Positions 1-12,400 of a DNA stretch of 64,000 nucleotides are shown here, piece by piece. The position numbers and the translations under genes were made by a program. Position 1 is the stretch's first letter. Each line of letters starts with the position of its first letter. This DNA is from Siphonodentalium dalli (lineage: Eukaryota; Mollusca; Scaphopoda; Gadilida; Siphonodentaliidae), in contig CP136064.1 in the NCBI GenBank assembly GCA_032622095.1, positions 129,631,605 to 129,695,604 on the forward strand, given 5' to 3'. The notes under the pieces are model-generated. The model made no database searches. It was not told the DNA's origin and saw only the letters and a list, made by a program, of their open reading frames with translations.

Positions 1-148
1 AATAATATGGTATGAGATCCACTTGGTTTGGTTTGATTAGTCTGTTCCTGCTGTCTTAAAATTGCATTTACATCCGATTGACACTGTATAATACTTCCAG
101 TATTCAAAGTGAGTCACAACTTTAACACAGAAAAAAGTTTCCACGAAT

Positions 149-485
149 CTAAGTTAATGGGGACCCTATAAATTGCAGGGTCTCTCTTCCAATCAGATTT
201 GAGATCGATTTAGAGTGTTCACCAAGAATTTGCTGCCATCTGTGTGTTGACAAGCATGACTTACTTGCTTCATTACTCAAGCATATATTAGTACCAGACA
301 TCAGTTTGGCATCCAAGTTAGTAGCACTGCTGCATGGCGAGGAAGAGTGAGTACGAGGTGAGAGTGGTGAATGAGGGCTCGCACTGAAGTACGAACTACT
401 CATCGACCGATATGAAAGCTCAGATCGTCTTTGATTGGACAAAAATGTGTCTAAATCTAGGTCAGAACCTGAATCATCCTCGTCA
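149..485 (-). CDS. MYO18A-like: MYO18A-like, terminal exon 17 (acidic and Ser-rich tail, stop)
   Basis: One base completes a Ser codon, followed by 111 codons and TAG at 149-151. It begins DEDDSGSDLDLDTFLSNQRR, then has a Ser-rich stretch (SYRSMSSSYFSASPHSPLSP), and ends IGRETLQFIGSPLT. The acidic-then-Ser-rich layout is like vertebrate MYO18A, but the vertebrate KSWLSK motif is absent and the last 80 residues do not look conserved. No AATAAA (TTTATT on +) is seen in bases 1-148, so the 3' UTR continues out of the window. Confidence 0.85.
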
Positions 486-3400
486 CTGAAAATGAGAACA
501 GAACATTCACACATATTAATTTGTATGCATCACAAAGTTACATATACAACAAAGATGTCTATGAGGGTCAGATCATTAAAATTATATTGAACTAGTCTCA
601 GAAAAAAATAGCCCAATTATTATTTTATATTTTTAATATTTATAGGGAGAATATTGCAGTACTGATGATTCAGATTTAAATAGCAATGAGTAAACTGGCC
701 AGCTAGGTTTTGATAGATGACAGAAAAACATTTCACTTGCTCTATATATACTCATGAGAAATTTCAAATAGAAAGCTCTATCTTTGAGTCTATTCCACTA
801 TTGAAATATTGGGGTTGTTGCCAATTGATATCAGATTAAATCAGTGGAAACCATGCATAGAAGTATGAATGCAAACAAGTATTAATTCACAAGGATTATC
901 AACCTTAATCAAATTTTATAAAATCTAAAATATGATAATAAACACGCAAAATTCAAGCCATATGTAACCTGTATGACATATTGAATGTCAGACAGGGAAA
1001 TGTTCCTCCTTCAGTAAGAATAATCTTTGATCTTATTCTTTCCATGTTGATGTCTCGAGACATTTATAAACATAAAACTTAACATCTCTCGCTTCTTCAT
1101 GGCATCACTAATGTCAAGTGGCCATGTCTATTAATCAAGAATGAATAAATATATGGTTGCAGTTGCTTGACAGTAATATGGTGTGACATTCACAGCTTGA
1201 AAATGACCATTAACTCCAAGCTGCCAATATTATACTGTGTTAATTTCAATCAAACAGAACAACTTAGTTTTCCATTATTTCAACATGATAAGCAGCATTA
1301 AATTAGAGCTTAAACATATTATATTAAGAAAATTTATTAAATTTCTTCCACAAAATTTGAAAAATACCTCTTAAATTTGTCCAACATGAATAATACATGT
1401 ATATACTTGGATTAGACAATTTTAGTTCCCCAATATTTGTGGCATATATTTTTGTGCTCAGGTGTTATGTCGTCCACCAACCCTGTGAACCCAAACACTG
1501 TTATTATTCACCAACAGTTGTGAGTACCACACACAGAGCAATGGGTTATCTGTGAGCAGCATTAGTTTGGAACCATAAAATCTGGTCTATTACCTCATCG
1601 TAAGCCTCTCTCAGACTGCAAATTTCCAAGCTAAGTTAAGTCTGACATTTATGATTAAATAACGTGGCATTATATTAGGTACATAGGGTAGTCCAACTTT
1701 ATGGTATACATCCCAAAATTGTATTCAATTTAAAGTTTAAGGTAGTTGAACAAAATACCTCTCCTCTTGAGGATCATAACAAGTCCCTAGTCTGTCAACT
1801 ATTTTATTTGCATGGAATGCACAAGGAAAAGGAGTCAGGAGCATCATCAGTCTGTCAAGTTTTCCAATTGGGAGTCAGAATTGTCATAATGTGACATGTT
1901 GGAATTTCCACAAGGTGAAATTTTTGCCACCCTGTTTATTGGCCTATATAAAATCAAGTACATATTTAACCCTTTCCGCGTAATGTATAATTGATCAGAG
2001 TTTTATCACCAGACAATTATCTCTCACTGGGTAGAGCCGAGGTATGCTGCTGTTACCTCACAAAAATATGAAAACTGTGGAAGTGATGGTGGCTCAGGAG
2101 CGACAGCTGGCCTCAAAATTGAAAGACTGATGAGACCTGGCTTCAGATCCAGATGCATGCAAATCATTCATGGAGGCAGAATTAGTGAACAGTTTTCGGC
2201 ACTTTTTGATGTGTTACTTTGATTGATAATCTTTGACAAAGAAGTGTCAAAGGGAATATACCAAAAAAATTAATCCACTTGATAATAAGTTTTGATGCAA
2301 ATGATTAAATATTTACAACATGTTACCAATCAGTGTCTGCTACCCATTTCAGAACCATGGTGACTTCATGTATCTTGTGACTTAATATATCATTATTTGG
2401 GAGGAAAATGGAACAAGTGGGCAGCTGGTTTACTGCAAATCTTGACATGACGAAGTAAGACATGAAACGTTGGTTAGAAAAAAGCTTCACATATTGATAG
2501 CATAATGTATTGATGGTAGATATAGAGATGAATTATATTATAATTTATAAACTGCACATTAAATTCTCATCTTCAAGAGCATAATAAGCTATAAAATTGT
2601 GTTAGCATGTATACATCTAAGAAATAATTACTCAATTAATTTATATTTTATATGATGTTGTATAAATATTCACTGATATTGTTAACAAATTAAAAGTTTA
2701 GGGTAAGCATATTTTCTCAGTAATAGTCCCATTCAATAATTAACTGAAATTGTAAAATTGCATGAAATTTAAAACAAAGAAGAGAGAATTATCCACTATA
2801 TAGATGCGAGTCTGACTGCATACCTTATTGATAGCAATTACTATACTTGGTCACTTCTTTTTCTCTCTGGGAAAAACATTGTTCCACAAGCTCTAATTGA
2901 ACATTGCTAAAAAATATATACTAGCATATAATGTATACTTATATCGACCCGATAAAACACAGAAATTATTCGTCTACAGCCACAACAGACTTTGAAAAAG
3001 TTTCATTTTACCTGTCAGAAAGGTAGTCGAGATCACTGTCAATTTCATCTTCTAAAGAAGCTTTCAAATCACTGATTCTTTTGAATGCTAACTTCAGATC
3101 CGATTGATTCTGTTCAAAATCTGCCTCCATTTCCGAAAGACGTATTTCCTGAAATGAGATTGATTGTTCACAAAATTTCCAATTCCTTGTTAAAAGAACC
3201 AGTTAAAAGCAATATTCAGGTTCAGAGAAGAGTTATGTAATCTTAGAGACCATAATCCTGATTAAACAACTGGAAATATTATATGCTAAACATCTATGTA
3301 AGAGTTCTCTCAACTGAAGGACCAATTAGAGCCCGTAAATGCATTTGCTGTTCTGGTGACATGGAAGACAAGACAATTTCGCCTAATGAAAACGAGAGGC

Positions 3401-6400
3401 CGATCACGATCGGCAGATGTTCAACCCATACCTTGGCGATACCGATTAGCTATTTTAATAAATCCTTACACCAACCTTTTCTTGAGTGCAAAAGTTTCAA
3501 CAATTCACACCTTACTATTGAGGTCACAAGTGGAATCAGACTTACTGGGCACCTTGCTCACATAAGCACAATAGGAACATGGATGTGGCATTCGATTTCA
3601 ACCAGATATGTCTTATAGAGTGATAAAGCTAATTAAGCTAAATCCATAGTCAGAAAGATGCACCATGGCAGTTAAAGACAAAATAGTTAAGATATTAAGT
3701 AGATAAACATCATAGCAATTCCATTTATTTGCTTATCACATTGGAATGTGATACATAACATATTATGTTTTTTTATTGTTATTTTTTTATTATGTTTTGT
3801 GTTAGCTGCATATTAAAAATTCATGGGATCATTTAGATGGGAGAAAATGGTTAATATTTCCCATTAAAAAAACAATCAATACCTGACCAACTATACCAGT
3901 GAGGGATGTATAGACCTGGATATAAAATGATTGATAATGATTGGATATAAAATATTTTAATGCTGAATTTTTAGATAGCTAGAGGTACTAGTATGAGATT
4001 GGTCAGATTGAAAATAGATTCATTACATTGGATAGCATACAGTATGACCATGGAATGGGTAGGGTTAATTTTCTTCTAAGGTAGCAATACACGATTTCCA
4101 GCAATTTTGCCAACCTGGGAGGGGGTACTGTACTTCAAATCAATGCTAAGCCATTATCGTTGGCATATATCCCATCAAGCATGTTTTAATTTCGACAGAA
4201 ATTTTAGGTGTAATCATTTAAATGTACTTTTGGTTCTTCGTACAGTTTGTCATTGAGTTATGCCCCTTGGTTAGCACACACGAACCGCTCAATTTTACCC
4301 ATTTGTTTACTCAAATTGGCCATTTTCAACCCAAAAACAGACCATGAAAGAGCGAATGTCAGTAAATAAGATTCTTCCACCTGATAGAGCTATGCTAGAG
4401 CTGAGAAATATTTGAAATAGAAACAAAGTTATCGTATCAATTTGAAAAAAAAGTCTTGCGAGCCCAGATGACAGAATTCAGGGGAGAGAAATCGGGCTAT
4501 TTTCCTGTAATCAATAACACAGAGTTGGCCTTCACTGAATACGAAAACCCTGTTGCGTATCCAAATTTTTCACTTTTTTGAGAACTTTCCCAGTTTTGTA
4601 AAATAAATAAACCTTCAAACCAGTAATGACACAGTTAACACAGGCTACACTGGGCGTTATGCCCCCCAGATACTTATATTTCTATTTTTCAGACCCCCTA
4701 CAACCCGTGAAATCGTGTACTGCTACCTAAGCTAAACATTGGAAAGATATAATGTATGTAAACAGCGGAAATATAATTAAAGTTATGGTTAATATCTTCA
4801 AACCAATCGATACCAAAATCTATGCAGGTGAAGAATGTATCATCATTAACATGGATGCAATGATATACATAGTGATCATGTGAAAAATATCTAGTTATCA
4901 CATTGTGTCAACAGGATTGGTGGAGGATGTTAATATTTTTAAGCAAATAAACCTCACTATGCAGGTTAGGGGTGTGTTATCATAAACTATGCCAAGAACT
5001 TTAAACATAATCAATGGAAATATTTGAGTAATGAAATCGGATAGAATGGGGTTAATCTTACCCAAACTAATGAACTGATAAACACAAAAAAGTCTATAAA
5101 AAGCATGTCATTGGATTTAGCAAAACCCATACAATAAGCCAGTCCCTAATGTCATGAACCTATGACAACAAAGGGGTTAACTCAATATTGCACAGAAAAG
5201 CAGAACTAGCCAGAGTGTAATCAATTAGTTTTGACAGGTTTTATCAACAGACTCTGCCAGAGCAATGTTATTTATCTATATGGTATGTAGTGTCCAGTTA
5301 AACATTGCCAATAATACACTCTGTGCTATGTGAGATCTTCTCTTCTCACAGTGCAGGCATAATTAAATTACTTTATCAGTCACTTTAATTTTAAATGGCC
5401 ATAACTCTGTTAAAATATACCTGATCAAACTCAAATTCGAACCTGATCTGTATTTCAGGGTAAGGACCATATGTACCAAATTTGGTGCTGATCAGATGAC
5501 AAATATTTAAGTCAACACAGCTTGGATGAATTCTATTTAAAAAGCAGAAAGGGTTAACTAAATGATACCAAAAACCATACAGATAAAGAACGTTCTAAGA
5601 AAAACCTAGGTAAGAAATATGAGGCATATCAGAAGAAAATTGTTTGACTTAGATGCATCAGATAGCATTTGTGTGCAGGGTTAATTATTATCTAAACCGA
5701 TCAACCAATCGATACCAAAACCTATACAGGTGAGGGGTGTGTACATATCAAATATGAACACAATCGGACAAAACATACTTCAGTTATGGCATCGGATAGA
5801 ACATGACTATGTATGGATGGAAAGTGTTAATAATTTCTTAACTGATCAACCGATTGATACCAAAAAAGGCGAGGGTGTGTCATCATAAACATGCACATAA
5901 AATTTGAACAAGATCCGATAAAAAATATACGAGTAATCGAATCGGACAGCAAGTGTCTACGGACAGACGGACGAACGAACAATTGATCCGGAAGTTGGCA
6001 TTACGTGTACCATACATGGTATGGGTACACATAAAAATTACTCCTTTACATGACTTTTCATTTTACATAATAAAGTCATCCGAAAATTCTTTATTTTTTT
6101 TTTCCAGTTATCCCAGATTGTCAATCTTTTTAATTCAGCACAAAAAGCCATTGATGGAGGGACAAACATCCAAGCGCAAGCAGAGCACCTACAAACAGAA
6201 GCACATTGTTCTTACTGATATTATAGAGCAAACTATGAGGAAATTAATTTTGTTCAGGTTAAAGGTAATCAATTGATATGCTTCTCTGTTATTTGCCTGA
6301 CAGCTCTATATGAGATAGTTATACTACCATTTTGTAGAAGCTTTCGCCTTGGGACTTTTAGAACTGAATGTGGGAGAATCCATGTAAGTGATTATGTTAA

Positions 6401-9400
6401 TGATTTACTGACCCCCCACCCCCCACCAAGTTGAAAAGACATCACATAAGTTTGTAAGGTCTACCATTTCTTTCTTCTTCTGACTTGATTCAAGTTCCTT
6501 CTTTTGTACTTCAGCAAGTTCTTCCCTGACTTCCCGAAGTTCTCGCTGAAGCCTTCTGACAAGTTCCTCTGACCCTCGCTTGGAACTGTTTGCAGAATCA
6601 CGTTCTTCAGTAAGCTTATCTGACTGCTCCTTCAGTCTAGTAACCTGGAGCTGAAAGTCAAGAAACAGCAGTGAATATAAAGTCACAAAAGCAATGTTTT
6701 TACACTGATACATAAATTTATTAAATTCTAGAATTTAGGGATCTCATGTTTTTTTACTGAGAAAGTTCAAAAGATTTTCCATCCAATTTGACACACCTAA
6801 ATGACATTTTGTTTGGTTCATAGAGAGTCAAATATTTTACGAAGTTGTATTTCTTGTATTTAAAAAAAACAAATTTCCTAGAATTTTTATTTCTCTCACT
6901 ATCAAATTTGTTATATATTCATAGCATAAATATTATTTTAAATATCATGTAAAATAATATTTTAAATACAAGGTCTATTATTTAGGGGCATAAAATATGT
7001 TGAATAATCACATTATGTGATCTAAAGAAATACACATAATAACAGGACAGAGGGAGAAAATTGTGAATTCGAGTAAGGTCGGCGAAAACATATAAAACTC
7101 TTGTTACTTTGTCCTTGTAAGTGCATATTGCTTAGTAAACAGGACTATTGCACCATATGTGCCGCATACGAACCTCATTTCTGTGTTTGTTGACCTGTTC
7201 AAACTCTAGTTTACTCTCCACATCCCTGTGTTTAGTCTCCAGTTTATTGAGGGCATTCTTGTCAACAAAACTGTCCTCATAATTCTGAACTTTGGTCATC
7301 ATATCAGAAACCTAAACAAAAAATATGCAATGGTTGCTCATCAAAGATGATTCTGGTAAAGTTTTTTTGCCCACAAGGGTGAATCTGTCCGACCGAGAAT
7401 CAATAAAAATGGACGCACTAAAGAACCATAACTCAGAATGAAGGGCCATAATTCGGGTAAAAAAAAAATCGAACAAACCTGGTTTTTGAACTCAATCAAG
7501 ATATTGTTGTGAAAGATCATATACCCAATATGAATGAAATTGGTTGGCATTTGTTCAAGTTTTCGCACTAACGGTCATAAAATTGATAAAATATAGATGA
7601 ACTAAGGGCCGTAACTCAGGTAAAAATAATCTGACAAACCTGGATTTCGAACTAAATCGAGATATTGTTGTGAAAGATCCCTATATCAAGTATGAATGTA
7701 ATTGGTTGAGATTTGTTCAAGTTTTAATGCTAACGGTCCTAAAATTGCTAAAAATAGACAAATTAAGGGCCGTAAATCAAGTAATAAAGATGGGACAAAT
7801 CTGGTTTTTGAACTTGATCGAGATATTGTTGTTGAAGACCCATATACAAAATATGACGTATGTTTAAGTTATCGCGGAAACAAACATATATTTTTCTAAA
7901 ATTGCTAAAAATAGACAAACTAAGGGCTGTATCTAAGGTAAAAATAATCAGACAAAGCTGGTTTTCAAACTCGATCGAGAAATTGTTGTGATAGATCCAT
8001 ATATGAATGAAATTGGTTGACATTTGTTCCAAGTTTCGCAAAAATAGAATAGAAACAAGTGTCATAACTCTGGTTAGAAAGTCAGGGCGTACACGATATT
8101 CTGTGTGCAGCTGTCGCACGTGACAATTTAGTCACATACCAAAAACTGTCAGTATTCATCAATAAATGGATATGTTATATAGGTTAACTAAAAATCGGAC
8201 AAACTAATTATTTGAAATCGATCGAGAAATTGTTGTGAAATATCCATGAAATTGGTTGATAATTGCTCAAGTCATCACACTAACGAACATAAAATTGCTG
8301 TAAAGAGAAACAAGTGTCATAACTCTGGGTTAGAAAGTCGGGGCAGGCACGATTTTCAAGTGCCACATGTGACAATAAACTCACAGACAAAAATTGTCCG
8401 AATCCATCAATAAACGGCTATGTTATATAGGCTTTGGTCGCCCGCTAATCGTCCCTCGTCAAACCATAAGTCGAGTTTAAAAAACAATAAGGTAGCAATA
8501 AAAATAAGTTAGTTAATGAATTTCTAGTTTTAATGCTCTCATTGATAAAGTACACATCACCAGACCTGTTAACCCTCCCGGATTCTGCGGGAGACTCCCG
8601 GATTTGGGCCCAATCTCCCGCACTCCCGGACGCCCATCAAAATCTCCCGGATTGAGCAATTTATTGTAAAAAAAAAAAAATCACCGGCTTTGCACAGTAC
8701 AACTTAACGCTATCCGCGAGAGCTGACGAGATTACGGGTGTGTTCGATTAGCTGTGCTGTCGCGCGTCGGTTTCACACCTAGGGCGATTAGTTAATGACC
8801 GTTCAGAGGTGAATTCTTTGGACGCTAACACAATTGAGTAAACATATTGTTATGAAATGGCTTCTTGTGTCACAAAAGGGCTTTATTTTACGGTGTTTTA
8901 AGCTGATTGCAAAAGAGTGAAGTCATATATATACGCTCAATTAGAAACTTGTGATAGCTTCTCACATTTCATTTACGTAATGCATTTTGGAGACATTTAG
9001 TCTCTTCTTTGTTTCCGAAGAATGTATAAATGCATGCATAAAGTTAAACTAAGTCATAAACAGAAAATCGTTCGAAAATGAAAACCGACAGTCCTGCAAA
9101 ACGGCATAAATGTGAATCTGATGTTGAAAGTCCTGCAAAACGGCGTAGATATGATTCTAAATACAGAGAATCGTGGTCAGTTGGTTTATCGTGGTTGACT
9201 CGCAGTGATCGCGGAGAATATTATGCTTACTGTAGTGTTTGCAAGTCATTTCAACATAGCGCATGGTGGAAAAAACACAAGACACGGAACTTCGACTCAA
9301 CACATGGGGCTCAGTAAAGTCGTTAAATCTTCGAATGCAATGACCAGTTTCCTCACGAAAGATACGACTACGTCAACTCTTGACCAAAAGGTACTGAAGG

Positions 9401-12400
9401 CCATAAATAAGTGAATGCCGAGCCTGTATGATAAAAATGTGCTAAATGTATTGTTTGTTTAAAATCTTTATTTTATGTAATATATATACACATGTTTTTA
9501 TTGAATAAATTGATGAATTAAAGCTTCTTCTTTTCATTTTACATCTGAAAAAAAATCTCCCTGATAGGACCCACAATCTCCCTGATACAGAACCCATATC
9601 TACCTGATCAAAATTTTCTAGGTTAACAGGTCTGCACATCACATAAAGTGAATAGATGCAAAATTCTCTAATTGGGTCCAGTTTGAAAAAATTATGTATA
9701 AAATAATCCAAGTTGATGAGGTTTATTAGTATACAGGAAATACAGGTCATTTCTTTTTGGCCTAGTTGACAGGTCCAGTTAGAGAAAATAATGCATAACA
9801 TAATCAAAGTTGATAGGGTTTGTCAGGTTAAAGGAAACACAGGTCATTATTTTTGGAAATAGAATGTACCAGACCTGTTAAAATTTAGAATAGTCACCTG
9901 TTTTTTCAAATCATTCTTCTCCTGCATCAGTTCATCAATTTGTCGTAATTGGTCTTGTAATGTGATTTGTGTTGTTGATTGCTACAATGGTCAGAAGAAA
10001 AATATTTAAGAATTTAGTCAGAAGAAAAAAGTATCAATGATCATTAATATACAATAAATTTTTATTAATTTGAATGGTGTTAGCTCGTAAAATCCCACTC
10101 AAACTAAGGCCACTGTGACAATGTCGGTGATTTGCGGCTATTCACAGAGCCATAGTCCAGCTCACCTCCCGAGAATCGATGGTATATATCGATGATACTC
10201 TTAGTATCATTGACTGCGTACCCATACCGATCTTTTATGGTATTAGTATGGTCGTCGGAGGGTTAGACCCAGAAGAAATTGGTAAAGAAGCGGTTTTGGT
10301 GTCATTCGACGTGGGAGAATCTCGTGTATAACATATCCAAAATCCGCTTTGGGGAAAGATGGCGTCCAACATGGCCGCCGTTAGTCAAAAGAGACTCTGA
10401 CTGAGATTAATTCGATAATAGCGAGAAAAAATGTTGTCATATGTATACAAATGCATACATTTTTGCAAAGGTAAAATATTATGCCACCTGTTTATGGCAA
10501 AAATGGAACGCCTCGTCCCAGATGGCCGCCAAAATGGCGGCCTAAATTTGAAAATTTGAAGTTTTTGCCTAATATCTTAAAGATCAGTTCCTGCTGTTTG
10601 ATAATGGTTCAGACTGGCGACTTTGCTTAGTCTTATGCATGTTAATTCAGCACTGGAGCAATGAAAGATACCACAAATGGGGTCCCAGACTCATCCACAC
10701 CCTCAAAAATTTGATTTTACAGAACCCGGTATAAAATTTCACAAAAATCGTCATTGGGATTCCAGTCATATATCAACAAGAAATGGACAGAACTGTACAA
10801 TATAAGTTGGGCATACCATTATCTATGAATACTCCAATTCAATGAAACCCAAATTGGGGCTTTGTCTCAAAATGGCGGTACAAATATGGAAAATGGCAGA
10901 TATTGCCCAGAGTGTCATTCAATCGATTATAAGTAGTGGTTGATGAATAAAATTAACTAAATAAATATAAATGAATACCTCTGTATGATGCCATTATGCT
11001 AGCTCTATGGAAAAACTTAAAAATCTGTACCCAAAATTGCTGCCAAAATGGCCACCCGATGTGAAAAATACTATTTTATATCACTTCTTTTTATCACTTA
11101 TTGCTCTCTGAACTCGGGTACAATTGGTATACTCTTTCAATGGTGGTGTCAACTGATCATTCCAGCAATGACATGTGCAATCGTTTAGGTCATAGTTTAC
11201 TCCGGTCCTTCACTCATTAGTTCTAACGAATGCGGTATGAAATTGAACCAAAATCGGCTTTGGGGTTATGGTCACATTTGATATTTAGGGATGAGCAGAT
11301 CTTGTCTACAATTGAGCATTTCTTTTATTTGTGAACATTCTCAAATGGACCAAAAGAAATAATAAATTTTATCTAATATGGCTTCCAAAACGAAAATGGT
11401 AGACTCTACCCAGCTTGTCATATAATGGAAGTTGTGACTTGTGGATACAGTTGATAGTTGGCTAATATATGTGCCGTATATACATCAAAACTAATATTTA
11501 TAATAATGGAGCCTTGGTTTATTTCAATCTTTTGGTGGCTTCCCGCGGGTTGGCAAATATTAACTATTCGGGGTCGGCCATCATTTTGTACACTTACGGT
11601 ACACAGTGTCAATATTTCTACTATTCAGTCCGGAAGCATCAGGCTATAATGGGTCACCCAGTGATGGCGAAGCTTGAAAGTGGAAAGGACATGAAGGAAG
11701 AGCGAATAATCTGGGGTTTACTTAATGGGTGGGCAAGTTGGTTATCGGAGCTAGGTAGTTTCAAAGTAAAATTATTTTCTTCAATATCAAGAGTAAAAAT
11801 GAAAATTCCGCATTGTACATTCTACATTGTATACCCTTCACCCTCAATGTGACAATTTTGTGTCATGCGACTGAGGGTATACGTGGATAGAAACATTCTA
11901 GTAAATATCGATATATACTACACATCAAGTGAATTTCATCAATGATCTGTATGCACAATGTACGCAACGACTGGATCTGAACGCATTGAGTATTCCGGTT
12001 GATTTTAGCTTATTATTTATCTGTTACTGGTAATTGCCTCCATATGTTCAGAATATTTAGTTTATTATCCCATTGCCAACAATAAATTATATTTTTTAAA
12101 ACGTCATCATTGCCAACTAACCTCAACAATGACTATAACATTTGTTGTAGTTTTGGCGCTTTTAGGCATCTGTTATTCTTCCATGGATGTGTTCACTTTA
12201 CTTAGTTTGATGTACATGTAGCGTGCATGTCCTGAGATAATACGCCGTTGTTACAAGCTCTATCTGATGCCCAGTTCTGTTGTAAAAAGGCGGATATGGA
12301 GACAGGTATTTGCATCAATGATATATATTGGCACCATCGACCCAACTGCAAAAATTAGAATATTCACTGTACTTCGATGTAGACGTTTCTGCATATCCAG

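Noticed and set aside
3283-3618. 111-codon frame on +
   Set aside because: No domain or codon pattern, starts inside intron, overlaps the dispersed palindromic block.
11469-11852. 127-codon + frame in the loop of the long inverted repeat
   Set aside because: No recognisable motif and overlapped by other frames of similar length; not enough to call a gene.
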